The notes beneath the pieces are model-generated. The model was not told the origin of the DNA. It made no database searches and worked only from the letters and a program-made list of their open reading frames with translations. 64,000 nucleotides of DNA, taken from positions 25,820 to 89,819 of the forward strand of contig JAIUMA010000007.1 in the NCBI GenBank assembly GCA_022565795.1, written 5' to 3'. Source of the DNA: Balneolia bacterium. Lineage in GTDB: Bacteria > Bacteroidota > Rhodothermia > Balneolales > Cyclonatronaceae. The position numbers were made by a program, and so were the translations under genes. Shown here piece by piece: positions 44,441 through 53,929 of the stretch (position 1 is the stretch's first letter; the number at the start of each line of letters is the position of its first letter).

Positions 44441-44926
44441 TCAAATGTCCTGTCTGTTCTTAAGTGTGCGCGCAATCTCTCTTTTTGCGTCTTTTTCGGC
44501 TATAGACGCTCTCTTATCATACTGCTTCTTACCTTTGGCCAACCCTATTTCTACTTTAGCCAGCCCGCGGGTGAAGAATATCTTGAGTGGAATAAGCGTG
44601 TAACCCTGCTGCTGCAGACCGGTTTGTATCTTGTTGATCTCGTCTTTGTGAAGAAGAAGCTTACGCACTCTGCGCGTGTCGTGGTTGTTATACGACCCTT
44701 GGTCAAACTCCTTGATATACAGATCCTTGAGTAATACTTCCCCTTTATGGACATAGGCAAAGGAATCCGTGAAGCTCGCATGTCCAGCGCGGAGCGATTT
44801 TACCTCGGTGCCTTGAAGCGCAATTCCGGCCGTGAATGTCTTTTCGATGTTATATTCGAAATACGCTTTTTTGTTTTTCAGTAAGGGGGGAGCTTTTTTG
44901 GTTTCGGCCATGGTGGTATGCTGCAT
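44441..44926 (-). CDS. smpB: SsrA-binding protein SmpB
   Basis: Partner of tmRNA in rescuing stalled ribosomes. The 161-aa protein has the family blocks NKKAYFEYNIEKTFTAGIAL, LQGTEVKSLRAG, FAYVHKGEVLLKDLYI, and a long basic C-terminal tail (AKGKKQYDKRASIAEKDAKR) that reads the empty mRNA channel. The start at 44926 gives a five-residue leader; the ATG at 44911 (MAETKK) is an alternative closer to the usual length. The tmRNA gene was not found in this window. Confidence 0.95.
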   Translation of the reverse strand: MQHTTMAETKKAPPLLKNKKAYFEYNIEKTFTAGIALQGTEVKSLRAGHASFTDSFAYVHKGEVLLKDLYIKEFDQGSYNNHDTRRVRKLLLHKDEINKIQTGLQQQGYTLIPLKIFFTRGLAKVEIGLAKGKKQYDKRASIAEKDAKREIARTLKNRQDI

Positions 44927-44987
44927 TTTAAAAGAGAGTTTGTATAGGGTGATGGGCTCATCACCCTATACAAAAATACGGGTTTTT

Positions 44988-45452
44988 CTATTCGGCTATG
45001 CCGTCTGGTATTTCGCGACCCAGAGATTCGTAGATTTCTTCGATCTGCTGGATATTGGCCTGTGCCTGCCGATTATTCGGGTCTAGCTGGAGCACGCGGC
45101 GAAAATGGGCGAGAGCCATCGGCATGCGTTCGGTCATGTGGATGGTTTCCGCTTGGTACATCAGCCAGTTGCCGTAATGGAGGTGGGTGTCGCGAACGAT
45201 AATCTGGATTTCAGGCTCCTCCATATCTTCATTGCGAAGCTTGGCCAAAGCCTCTTCGTAGCGATCGCGATCCACTAAAAACTGAACCTGTTCGGTAATG
45301 GTGCCATCAGGAACCGGGGCACTCGCACGGGCTTCGGCGCTGTTTTCATTTTGTGTATTCGGGCTTCCGGCTTCATCGGAGCAGGCCTGAAATGCGGTAA
45401 AAGATAGAAATGAAATTAAAAGAATACTGAAGAGTGTCTTGCTGATTTTCAT
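44988..45452 (-). CDS. TPR-containing lipoprotein of unknown function
   Basis: A 154-aa exported protein. The ATG at 45452 gives a good lipoprotein leader (MKISKTLFSILLISFLSFTA, lipobox FQAC), so an upstream start at 45509 is unlikely. After a polar, serine- and asparagine-rich linker come one or two TPR-like helix pairs ending at DPNNRQAQANIQQIEEIYES, the classic TPR pattern. It follows the M50 protease gene on the same strand and precedes smpB. Function is unknown. Confidence 0.75.
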   Translation of the reverse strand: MKISKTLFSILLISFLSFTAFQACSDEAGSPNTQNENSAEARASAPVPDGTITEQVQFLVDRDRYEEALAKLRNEDMEEPEIQIIVRDTHLHYGNWLMYQAETIHMTERMPMALAHFRRVLQLDPNNRQAQANIQQIEEIYESLGREIPDGIAE

Positions 45453-45535
45453 AATGACTGAAAATAATAGATAGTAGTGTATGTGTAGTAGTTTAGCGGT
45501 AGAGTTCACCGCAGGGTGCTAAGCTGCGGATGCAT

Positions 45536-46744
45536 TCACTGAACGTAAATCGGCGTCGGACTGATGCACAGAATAAAGATGAACATGGTAGCCCATCCCA
45601 GAATCTTACGGCGCCGGTCGAGCTTTTTTTCGAAATATACGGGTGGATGCTCGATTTTTACGAAATACAAAATAAATAGCGTGAACATAATCCAAACGCC
45701 GTAACCGGAGCCAAAGTTGCTTCCTGCCGTAAGCAGAAATACGAGGGTGACGACTACAAGCGATGATAGCCAAACGGCCAAAGTCCATACCTGATGCCCG
45801 TAAAATGCCTTCCTGAACAGGCTGAATGAAATCATTGCCCAAAGCAGCCAGCCCAGCGATAAACCGTCGGGCATAAAGCGGTCGCTTAGTGACTGAAGCA
45901 GCGGTACGGCGGCAAATCCCGCCAGGGTAACCACCAGCCCGAAAAACAATCGTGCAACAAACTGATGTCGTTTAAAACCGATGAGCGAATATAAGATATG
46001 GCCGCCGTCGAGCTGACCAACCGGCATCAGGTTAAGCGCGGTAAAAAACAGTCCCAGCCACCCGGCAAGCAGGAACGGATAGTGATACATTTCCCACATG
46101 GGCGGGGCGTTGTCAAAAAATGAGGCGAGGAAGGTGTAAAGCAGCGTTTCGCCGAACATAATCACTTCAGCTCCGTCGGGTACGAGCGCTTCATCGGGGA
46201 AGCTTCCGTGCTCCTGAACGTATGCCACTACTTCATCATGCTGATCGAAATTTGCGAGGAAGTCTGGTTCGGGCAATGTGGCAAAGCCGAAGATAAGTAC
46301 ACCAAGCGCTACCACAAAGCCCGCTAACGGACCAGAAATCCCGATATCATACAGCTTGATGGTATCGGTTATCTGCTCCTTAATTTTGATGACCGCCCCA
46401 ATCGTGCCAATCGGCGAAATAAACGGAAGCGGTATGAAATAGGGCAGTGAGGTGTTCACATTGTGATAGACCGCCGCGAAGTAGTGACCGAATTCGTGTA
46501 CAGCAAGAAACCCGAGCAGCAAAGCAGCAAACAGAATGCCTTCCCAGAAAATGAGGTCGGCAAGGCTCTCTGCCTCGGCTGTGTGCCCCACAAAAAAGAT
46601 TCCGCCCATGCTCGCCACGGAAATAAACGTGATGACGAAGTAGAGCAGATGCCGGATTATGGTAACCTTGTCCGGCCGGTTTTTTTGGGGTATATCACCC
46701 GTAATGTCAACGTGGATGATTTCGGGTTCTTCAGTATTACTCAA
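45536..46744 (-). CDS. Site-2 protease family (M50) membrane metallopeptidase
   Basis: A 402-aa intramembrane zinc protease. The zinc motif H83-E84-F-G-H87 lies in a transmembrane helix, and the third ligand is in NLMPVGQLDGGHIL near residue 242. Between the two is a short loop without a PDZ domain, so it belongs to the group without PDZ. About eight hydrophobic segments fill the rest. It starts 48 bases after arcA ends. Members of this group release membrane-tethered regulators, but the target is not shown here. Confidence 0.9.
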   Translation of the reverse strand: MSNTEEPEIIHVDITGDIPQKNRPDKVTIIRHLLYFVITFISVASMGGIFFVGHTAEAESLADLIFWEGILFAALLLGFLAVHEFGHYFAAVYHNVNTSLPYFIPLPFISPIGTIGAVIKIKEQITDTIKLYDIGISGPLAGFVVALGVLIFGFATLPEPDFLANFDQHDEVVAYVQEHGSFPDEALVPDGAEVIMFGETLLYTFLASFFDNAPPMWEMYHYPFLLAGWLGLFFTALNLMPVGQLDGGHILYSLIGFKRHQFVARLFFGLVVTLAGFAAVPLLQSLSDRFMPDGLSLGWLLWAMISFSLFRKAFYGHQVWTLAVWLSSLVVVTLVFLLTAGSNFGSGYGVWIMFTLFILYFVKIEHPPVYFEKKLDRRRKILGWATMFIFILCISPTPIYVQ

Positions 46745-46791
46745 AAAATATCTTCCTGTGCTAAAATGTAGTTGATGGCCCGGGCTTCACA

Positions 46792-48018
46792 TCATAAGTC
46801 GAGACGCGAGAAAGGCTGCGTCATACAGCGCGCGCCGCCTCTTCCCCTGCAGAGCTCATGCCCCTCGAATGTAATGACGAGCTTTCCGCAGGTATCAATA
46901 TTGAATGAGCCATCTTTGTACGTGTTAATAAACTCTTTTCCGGTCATGATGGAGTAACCGTGTTTTTGCATCTCCCGGAACGTGTGAACGTTTCGCTCAT
47001 AGCCAATAATCACACCGGGGGCGAGAGCAAACGTATTGGCGCCATCCGACCACTGCTCCCGCTGCTGTGCGGTAAGATCATCGCCACCGCATTTGATGAA
47101 CGTGAATTCGTAGCCTAATGATTCCTCCAGCGCTTTTTTCAAAGAAGGTTTCAGTTCGGTGATGATGCTCCCGTTGTTTTTGCGCAAAGAGACAACGTTG
47201 TCGGTCCGCTCGGTTATTGCCGGCGGATATACCACGCATTCGTTGGTGTTCGAAAAGGTGAAAATTGTGTCGAGGTGCATAGACGAACGCTTCTTTGGAA
47301 TGTCGATGATAAGCACCTGCTTCACCCCTTTGTCCATCATCTGACTGGCGGCATGCATCAGACCGCTGAACGAGGTGCGCTCACTCATGCCAATCAGTAC
47401 TAAATCTTTCGATACGACCAGAATGTCGCCACCTTCAATGCTGTCTTCACCCTGTATGAAAATGGCGTTTTCGCGTACGCTTTCGTACAGCGGATGGAAA
47501 CGTACGGCGGCATCCATCAATAGCGATTCCCTGAGGCGCGCCTGCTTGGCGGCTCTCGAAACCACCACCGAATTGCCGACTACAGCTGCAAGGTCTCGGG
47601 TGAAGAGCAGGTTTGGGGTTGGAAGCAGCTCCACTGATGGAATAGCTTTGGTTCGCCCGTGGATAGCAAAACGGGTAAGCTCACCCGGGCTCAGCGCAAG
47701 CAGCTCTTTCTTAACCGGCGCAAGGTTTTTGGCTTTCTGATTCTCAATAAGGGAGTTTACAAAAAAAGTGCGTGCTTCTTCACTGTCGAAGGTTTGCGTG
47801 AACAAGTCCTGAATTTCGAGCACGCTTACATCGGGCAGAGCAGTTTTGATGATATCGAGCATTTCGAGATGCTCAATACGTGCGTCTTCCTCAAAAATAA
47901 TATCGTCGAAAAGCAGCTGATCCTTTGTCTCGGGTGAAACCAACGATACTTCGGGTCCCGGTGTGTGTGTTAAGACTCCTCTGAGCTTGCCTACTTCGGA
48001 TGTGAGCTGAATTTTCAT
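46792..48018 (-). CDS. arcA: Arginine deiminase
   Basis: Converts arginine to citrulline and ammonia, the first step of the arginine deiminase route. The 408-aa protein has the guanidino-modifying-enzyme catalytic residues: LFTRDLAAV near residue 155, EGGDILVVS near 190, the MHLDTIFTF histidine near 265 and the nucleophile Cys398 in GGARCMTQPF. The GGDDL...W.DGANTFAL region is also intact. No ornithine carbamoyltransferase, carbamate kinase or arginine/ornithine antiporter is nearby, so energy generation from arginine is not shown here. Confidence 0.95.
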   Translation of the reverse strand: MKIQLTSEVGKLRGVLTHTPGPEVSLVSPETKDQLLFDDIIFEEDARIEHLEMLDIIKTALPDVSVLEIQDLFTQTFDSEEARTFFVNSLIENQKAKNLAPVKKELLALSPGELTRFAIHGRTKAIPSVELLPTPNLLFTRDLAAVVGNSVVVSRAAKQARLRESLLMDAAVRFHPLYESVRENAIFIQGEDSIEGGDILVVSKDLVLIGMSERTSFSGLMHAASQMMDKGVKQVLIIDIPKKRSSMHLDTIFTFSNTNECVVYPPAITERTDNVVSLRKNNGSIITELKPSLKKALEESLGYEFTFIKCGGDDLTAQQREQWSDGANTFALAPGVIIGYERNVHTFREMQKHGYSIMTGKEFINTYKDGSFNIDTCGKLVITFEGHELCRGRGGARCMTQPFSRLDL

Positions 48019-48314
48019 AGTCTAATCAAATAATAACTTATGGATTGAGGTCGCACAGACCTGAACTGGTTTTGTCTCAAAATGTGATGGAATACAGGTG
48101 CTTCTGCACCGCTGAAATAGTGGTGTAAATATAAGAGTGTCATGTGCTTTTAAAAACCGATATAAACCAGTCCTGTTAAACTTAAAAGCATTCAGATCAG
48201 AATGGTGGGTACAAAAAACGATATTTCGAACGTTTTTACGGTCTGAATTCGGTAAATTAGGCCTCACCTTACTCAGGCACAGATACTTACTATAAGGTCC
48301 ACGAAATTTCTTTC
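48019..48314. other. Divergent intergenic region, arcA / S9 peptidase
   Basis: 296 bases that should hold promoters for both neighbours. The only structure I see is a perfect 9-bp inverted repeat TGCTTTTAA/TTAAAAGCA (48145-48153, 48182-48190) with a 28-base loop. No small ORF is convincing. Confidence 0.5.
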
Positions 48315-50468
48315 ATGAGACACCTAACTCTACGTCCGCTTTTCAAGCTTGTACTTTTTAAATCTCTGGCAGTCCTTCTCTTTGCAGTTGCGGCCCTGAA
48401 CCCAAGCCAGTCGGCACGTGCTCAGGAGTCCTTTGCCGGACTCGATACGCTTCAGCTCAGAACAATTTTTGCCGAGCCCTTCTTGCCGGGCGTCCGGCCG
48501 TCGGTTATAAATTTCAGTCCGATTGGCAATCATGTGCATTTTAGCTGGAACGACTCCAGCTATGCCGAAACAGGACAATACCGCGTAAACCTGAATGGCG
48601 AGCTGCTGGAAAAAGTAGAGGATGATGATGCTTCCACTGTGCGTTCAGCCGTATCTCCGAATAGATCTTCGATTGCCTATACCCGAAGTAATACGGTGTT
48701 TGTTGCCAATATGGACGGCACCGGAGCGCGGCAGGTTTTTTCTGCAAGCGGCGTTTCCGGTAATCCGCACTGGTCCTCGGATAGCCGTCAGCTTGCGTTT
48801 GTGGTAGATGGCGACGTCTGGACCCTTCACCTTGAGAATGCAGAAGTGCGGCAGGTTACCCGTCGGGATAGTGATGAGCCTCGCTTTTTTATTCGTGGCT
48901 GGGCGCTCAACGATTCAAAGCTGATTCTTCAGCAGACCGATACGTCTCACTATGCCGAGATTTTCTTCCCGGATTATGTGCCGGAGTTCGTACGTCCCGG
49001 CGGTTCGCGACGCGGTCAGCCGCACATCACCCTGCTTGTTGCAGATATCGATGAAGGTGAAACCGAAGTGCTTTTTGAAGGCGACAACTACCATCTGAAC
49101 AGCGATATAAGCGCCGATGGCCGGTATTTTCTGCTCGATGTTACAAACCACGATATGAAGGAGCGGGAGATTTTTTCATATGATCTGAGTACAGGCGATG
49201 TAATAACGCTCTTTAGCGAAACAACAGACGGATGGATTTATTCTCCTCTGATGAGGGCGAAATTCGCGCCGGACGGCATCACTATGTTCTATACCTCAGA
49301 GCAGAGTGGATTCAGCCATATCTATACGGTTCGCGCCGATGGATCAAGACAAACCCGTGTAACAAGCGGCGACTTTGAGATCGACTGGGTAGAATGGGCC
49401 GGTGCGAATACGCTTGTGTATTCTTCCACGGAACGTGATCCCGGGCTGAGAGATCTGTATACGATAAACATCAATACAAGAAGCCGCAGCAGGCTCACTC
49501 AGGATGAGGCGTTTCGGTATGATTTCCGCCTCAGCCCGGATATGCGTTACATCGCCTATATGAAGACGACCTGGAATGAGCCTGGTGAATTACACCTGCT
49601 CGATATTCGCCGCCCTGACCGTGAGGTTCGTCTCACTAACAGCATCCCGGATCGCTTCAGAGAGATTGAGTGGCAGCAGCCCGACTACTACCGTTTCACT
49701 GGTCGGGACTCTACCGTAATATCGATGGACGTTCTGAAACCTCACGGATTTGTTGAGGGCGAACAGTATCCGGTTGTGGTTTTTGTGCACGGTGCGGGTT
49801 CGCTCCAGAATGTATTTCAGGGATGGTCAATCAGCTATCCGAGGGAATATATGTTTCATCAGATTCTGAACAGGGAAGGATATGTGGTTGTTGAGGTCGA
49901 TTTTCGCCACAGTACCGGTTATGGACGCGCGTTTCGTGAAGATGTGACCAACTGGATGGGCCGGTATGAGCTAAACGATATTGTTGACGGGCTCAACTTT
50001 CTGGATGAAACCTACGGCTATCTCGACATGGAAAGCATTGGTATTTACGGCGGCAGTTATGGTGGGTTCATGTCTCTTTACGCTTTGAGCCACGAGCCTG
50101 AAATTTTCAGCGCTGGCGCAGCGCTTCGGGCTGTTACGGACTGGTTCAACTACTACCACGCGAATCCGGGATACACGCGTCCAAGGCTTGGAACGCCGGA
50201 AGATAATCCTGAACATTTTGAGCGCAGTTCACCAATCACATTTGCTGACAGTTTGTCGAGACCGGTCATCATCCTGCATGGATTAATAGATGATAATGTT
50301 GGATTTCAGGATGCGGCTCAATACATCAACGTGCTGATTGAAAGTGGCAATACTGATTTTGACATGATGATGTATCCGTCGGAGCGTCATGCGTATCAAA
50401 ACCCGAATGCCTGGCATGATCAATATCTGAGGATTTTTAACTTTTTCGAAAGACACCTCAGAGATTGA
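48315..50468 (+). CDS. S9-family (DPP4/acylaminoacyl-type) serine peptidase, exported
   Basis: A 717-aa enzyme with a signal peptide (cleaved near RAQ, residue 36), a beta-propeller domain of about 400 residues with repeated WSSDSRQLAF-like blades, and a C-terminal alpha/beta-hydrolase domain. The catalytic serine is Ser581 in YGGSYGGFMS, the aspartate D659 or D660 in LIDDNVGF and the histidine in SERHAYQNP. Order and length match prolyl-oligopeptidase-family aminopeptidases common in Bacteroidota and relevant to peptide uptake. It stands alone; the small minus-strand gene follows it. Confidence 0.93.
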   Translation: MRHLTLRPLFKLVLFKSLAVLLFAVAALNPSQSARAQESFAGLDTLQLRTIFAEPFLPGVRPSVINFSPIGNHVHFSWNDSSYAETGQYRVNLNGELLEKVEDDDASTVRSAVSPNRSSIAYTRSNTVFVANMDGTGARQVFSASGVSGNPHWSSDSRQLAFVVDGDVWTLHLENAEVRQVTRRDSDEPRFFIRGWALNDSKLILQQTDTSHYAEIFFPDYVPEFVRPGGSRRGQPHITLLVADIDEGETEVLFEGDNYHLNSDISADGRYFLLDVTNHDMKEREIFSYDLSTGDVITLFSETTDGWIYSPLMRAKFAPDGITMFYTSEQSGFSHIYTVRADGSRQTRVTSGDFEIDWVEWAGANTLVYSSTERDPGLRDLYTININTRSRSRLTQDEAFRYDFRLSPDMRYIAYMKTTWNEPGELHLLDIRRPDREVRLTNSIPDRFREIEWQQPDYYRFTGRDSTVISMDVLKPHGFVEGEQYPVVVFVHGAGSLQNVFQGWSISYPREYMFHQILNREGYVVVEVDFRHSTGYGRAFREDVTNWMGRYELNDIVDGLNFLDETYGYLDMESIGIYGGSYGGFMSLYALSHEPEIFSAGAALRAVTDWFNYYHANPGYTRPRLGTPEDNPEHFERSSPITFADSLSRPVIILHGLIDDNVGFQDAAQYINVLIESGNTDFDMMMYPSERHAYQNPNAWHDQYLRIFNFFERHLRD

Positions 50469-50478
50469 TGTACGTTTT

Positions 50479-50655
50479 TCAAGGTTTTTTATTGATGTAA
50501 CGGGCGAAAGTCCCCATCCCATCATAGTCGGTATTGATGTTAATGCGTTTTTTATTAATCTCTTCGTTTCCATCTTTAAGCGCAATTCTGTAAAGGAATG
50601 CAATACCAATGATGGCGATGGTTAACGAAGCGATAATGGAGATAAGAGCTATCAT
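50479..50655 (-). CDS. Small membrane protein, 58 residues, unknown function
   Basis: A short gene below common length cut-offs. It starts at ATG 50655-50653 behind a GAGG-type Shine-Dalgarno (reverse complement of about 50665-50668) and ends in TGA at 50481-50479. The product has one N-terminal hydrophobic segment (about residues 2-22), then a basic, charged tail with the repeated INKK-type element (EEINKKRININ near 31-41 and RYINKKP at the end). The arrangement of a helix plus cytoplasmic tail is that of small accessory membrane proteins. It converges with the S9 peptidase and fills most of what would be an empty gap before dnaX. Confidence 0.55.
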   Translation of the reverse strand: MIALISIIASLTIAIIGIAFLYRIALKDGNEEINKKRININTDYDGMGTFARYINKKP

Positions 50656-50856
50656 GGAGGTTGACCTCGAAGGCTGGTTGTTTTGTTTTTAGTTGTTTAG
50701 GTCTAATCGTAATGTTTGTTAAGCTCTCAACGTTCATCATCACGAAAAAAATGAGCAGGATAAAGAAGCAGGTGTTTAACATTGGCCCGTTTTTTTGGTA
50801 CTTTACAGTCGGTCTGTTCCAGCCATAGAAAGCTCTTAAACTGCTAAAAATCAATC

Positions 50857-52815
50857 ATGTCTGATCAATACAAAGCGCTCACAAGAAAATATCGTCCGGT
50901 ACATTTTGAAGATATTGTTTCGCAGCAGCATGTGAGCAGTACGCTGAAAAACGCCATTGAGGGAAACAGACTCTCGCACGCCTACCTGTTTTGCGGCCCG
51001 CGGGGCGTCGGGAAAACGACTATGGCTCGTGTTCTGGCCCGGACCATAAACGAAGTGGGTGCCGATGTTGATGGCGAGGCCCTCAGCCAGACGCTCAATA
51101 TTCTTGAGGTCGATGCAGCATCAAACAATAAAGTTGAAGACGCGCACCGGATTCGCGATGCCGTTCGGGTTCCTCCCCAAACCGGCCGCTACAAGATTTT
51201 TATTATAGATGAGGTTCACATGCTGTCGAAAGCTGCGTTCAACGCGCTGCTGAAAACGCTTGAAGAGCCGCCATCATACGCTATTTTTATTTTTGCAACT
51301 ACTGAGCCTCACAAGGTGCTTCCTACGATTCTGTCGCGCGTGCAGCGGTTTGATTTCAAGCCGATTTCGGTTCCGGAAATAGTTGAGCGCCTGCGAAACA
51401 TTTGTACAGAGGAAAACATTGAAATAGACGATGATTCCCTGCACATGATTTCACGCAAGGCTGAAGGAGCGCTCCGTGATGCGCTTGGCCTGCTGGATCA
51501 GGTGATTGCGCTCTGTGGAACCACCATCCGCTACGAAGAGCTGATGAAGGCCTTTAATGCGGTGAGCATGGATCGGCTGTTCACCCTTACCACGCACATC
51601 GAGAAGCATGACACGGTGGCTGGTGTTCGTCTGGTTTCCGATTTGCTGCAGGAAGGCCACGACATACAGGAATTTTTGATGGCGCTCACAGAGCACTTCC
51701 GGAATATGCTTCTGGCCAGAGATGAGCGCAACATGTACGCGATTGAAACCAGTAAAGAGGTTAAAAAGCAGCTTCATGATGTAAGCCAGCAGTTTTCGGA
51801 AGATGACATCATGCGGATGCTTCATATTGTTCATGAGGCGCAGTTCAAAATCCGCGATGCGCATCAGCCCAGAATCCTGCTTGAAATGACGATTCTGAAG
51901 CTCATCAAAATGGAAAGAAGCTCAGGACTGGGGCAGCTTTTTGAGGAGATAAAAGAACTGAAGGCCGCGCTTGCTTCAGGCAACGGCGTTGGAACAGGCA
52001 GAATCGCAAAATCCGGTACGGTACAGGCTCAATCCGGCACCGTTTCGAAGCCTGCGCAGTCGGGTGCTTCGGCTACTATGTCTGCGGATGAGGATTCCCC
52101 GTATGGCAACAAAGCCGATGACCGCAAGGCGGAAACTTCTCCGGCATCCGGAACAGATAACGGAAAACCTTCTCAGGGTTCTTCTGAGCCGACTCCGAAA
52201 CCTGTGTTTACACCTCAAAATGGTTCAGGCTTAAAGCGTAAGCCCGGCATGAGGAACAAAATGGCGGCGGTTTCATCAGAAAGCGTCACAACCAAAGCTG
52301 CATTAACCACTGAGGCACAACCGCCAGCAAAACCAGAGTCTGCTGCAGATACTGAGAGGACATCTGCAAAGCCCGCGGTTGATACTACGGCAAGCCTTCC
52401 ACCGGAAAACGCCATTTTCGAAAAAGCTTCTGCAACCACCGCCAACAGTAAAGCGGTATATTTGCACAGCGTGAAATCCGTTTGGGACGATTACATCAAA
52501 GGGTTGAAGGAGCCGATTCCGTCGATGGTTCGCCTGTCGATGGAAAGCGTTCAGCCTAGCGACTTGAACGGTAAAGTTCTGACGCTCAGCAGCCATGATC
52601 ATTTCATTGCGCAAATGGTTGAAGAGCATCAGGCCGCGTTGAGTAGCTCGCTTGAGGCTTACGTGGGGCATAAACTGCGAATCCGGTGCGTGGTGAAGCA
52701 GACAGGAAATGAGAAAAAAGAGGAGGATCCGTACACCCGGTTCAAAAAACTTCAGGAGAAAGATCCCCGAATTAAAACAATTGTAGACGTATTTGGCGCT
52801 GAGCTGGAATGGTAG
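50857..52815 (+). CDS. dnaX: DNA polymerase III subunit gamma/tau
   Basis: Clamp-loader ATPase of the replicative polymerase. The 652-aa protein has Walker A GPRGVGKT (residues 47-54), Walker B IIDEVH (116-121), sensor region FIFATTEPHKVLPTILSRVQ with the SRC-like SRVQ arginine, and a long low-complexity linker (about 370-535, rich in S, T, A, P) before a C-terminal tau-like domain. The four-cysteine zinc module that normally lies between Walker A and the DAASN motif is absent: residues 65-85 carry no cysteine. Genes ybaB and recR follow, the conserved dnaX-ybaB-recR cluster. Whether a shorter gamma form is made cannot be told. Confidence 0.95.
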   Translation: MSDQYKALTRKYRPVHFEDIVSQQHVSSTLKNAIEGNRLSHAYLFCGPRGVGKTTMARVLARTINEVGADVDGEALSQTLNILEVDAASNNKVEDAHRIRDAVRVPPQTGRYKIFIIDEVHMLSKAAFNALLKTLEEPPSYAIFIFATTEPHKVLPTILSRVQRFDFKPISVPEIVERLRNICTEENIEIDDDSLHMISRKAEGALRDALGLLDQVIALCGTTIRYEELMKAFNAVSMDRLFTLTTHIEKHDTVAGVRLVSDLLQEGHDIQEFLMALTEHFRNMLLARDERNMYAIETSKEVKKQLHDVSQQFSEDDIMRMLHIVHEAQFKIRDAHQPRILLEMTILKLIKMERSSGLGQLFEEIKELKAALASGNGVGTGRIAKSGTVQAQSGTVSKPAQSGASATMSADEDSPYGNKADDRKAETSPASGTDNGKPSQGSSEPTPKPVFTPQNGSGLKRKPGMRNKMAAVSSESVTTKAALTTEAQPPAKPESAADTERTSAKPAVDTTASLPPENAIFEKASATTANSKAVYLHSVKSVWDDYIKGLKEPIPSMVRLSMESVQPSDLNGKVLTLSSHDHFIAQMVEEHQAALSSSLEAYVGHKLRIRCVVKQTGNEKKEEDPYTRFKKLQEKDPRIKTIVDVFGAELEW

Positions 52816-52907
52816 CTAAGAGCGAGCGTAAGGAAATGGAAAACGTCGGCGGTTTGTTTTAAAGCCACGAGACACATCACCCTAAAAGAAATACCAAGGT
52901 AGATATT

Positions 52908-53252
52908 ATGGATAACAACATGGCCGACCTGTTCGGAAAAATGAATGAGTTTCAGCAGAAAATGCAGGAGGCAAAAGACAGCCTCGGACAGCTGGAGATT
53001 ACGGCTGAAGCGGGTGGCGGCATGGTGAAAGTAACCGCAAACGGAAACCGCCAGATTGTGAGCATTAAGCTGGAGAAAGACATAATCGATCCGGATGATA
53101 CCGATATGCTCGAAGACCTCATCATTGCCGGAGTGAACAAGGCGCTGGTTGAAGCCGAGCGTGCCGGAGCAGAAAAAATGCAGGAAGTAACCCGTAATAT
53201 GCTGCCGGGCGGCGGAATCCCGGGAATGGACTTAAGTAAATTCGGACTGTAG
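52908..53252 (+). CDS. YbaB/EbfC family nucleoid-associated protein
   Basis: A 114-aa DNA-binding dimer. The N-terminal helix (MNEFQQKMQEAKDSLGQLEI) and the GGGMVKVTANGNRQIVSIKL beta segment are diagnostic, followed by DDTDMLEDLIIAGVNKAL. It sits between dnaX and recR, as in many bacteria. Length is usual for the family. The ATG at 52908 leads with two Met-proximal polar residues; a second ATG four codons later is possible. Confidence 0.94.
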   Translation: MDNNMADLFGKMNEFQQKMQEAKDSLGQLEITAEAGGGMVKVTANGNRQIVSIKLEKDIIDPDDTDMLEDLIIAGVNKALVEAERAGAEKMQEVTRNMLPGGGIPGMDLSKFGL

Positions 53253-53277
53253 AAATTCGTCCGCACAAATAATTTGA

Positions 53278-53883
53278 ATGCAAATTACATCTGAAACGCT
53301 TGAGCGAGCTGTTGAGCAGCTCGCAAAACTTCCCGGTGTTGGCCGGAAATCGGCTCAAAGACTGGCCATGCATCTGGTAAAGCAGGAAAAAGAAGACGTT
53401 TTCATGCTCGCCCAGGCGCTGCATGATTTAAAGGAAAAAATCCGCTATTGTTCGACCTGCTTCACGATTACGGACGAAGATCCATGCCCAATTTGCCGGT
53501 CCGAAAAGCGCCAGCGTAACGTAATTTGCGTGGTGGAAGACACTCGCGACGTGTACGTGATTGAGAAAACAAATGAGTTTCGCGGTACATACCATGTACT
53601 GGGCGGCGTGATTTCTCCGCTCGAGGATATCGGTCCGGATGATATTCGGATCAAGGAGCTCATCACCAGAGTAAACAGCACGGAAACACCGGTTGAGGAG
53701 CTCATACTCGCTCTGAACCCCGATGCCGAAGGAGAGGCTACTTCCTACTACATTAACAAGATGATGGCGCCTTTCGAAGTGAAAATCACGCGGATAGCCC
53801 ACGGCATTCCGATGGGAACAGAGCTTGAGTTCATCGATGAGGCCACGCTGAGCAAGGCATTTCTTGGCCGGAATATCTTTTGA
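53278..53883 (+). CDS. recR: Recombination mediator protein RecR
   Basis: With RecO and RecF, RecR loads RecA at gaps. The 201-aa protein has the N-terminal helix-hairpin-helix (LAKLPGVGRKSAQRLAMHLV, residues 16-35), an intact zinc finger Cys58/Cys61/Cys70/Cys73, the Toprim domain with VVEDTRDVYVIE and the C-terminal GIPMGTELEFIDEATL Walker-B-like strand. The zinc site is retained here, which contrasts with DnaX two genes upstream. Confidence 0.96.
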   Translation: MQITSETLERAVEQLAKLPGVGRKSAQRLAMHLVKQEKEDVFMLAQALHDLKEKIRYCSTCFTITDEDPCPICRSEKRQRNVICVVEDTRDVYVIEKTNEFRGTYHVLGGVISPLEDIGPDDIRIKELITRVNSTETPVEELILALNPDAEGEATSYYINKMMAPFEVKITRIAHGIPMGTELEFIDEATLSKAFLGRNIF

Positions 53884-53929
53884 TGTTTTTCGCTAAAGTT
53901 TCTGAAGGCATTAAGGCCGGGTCCGACCG

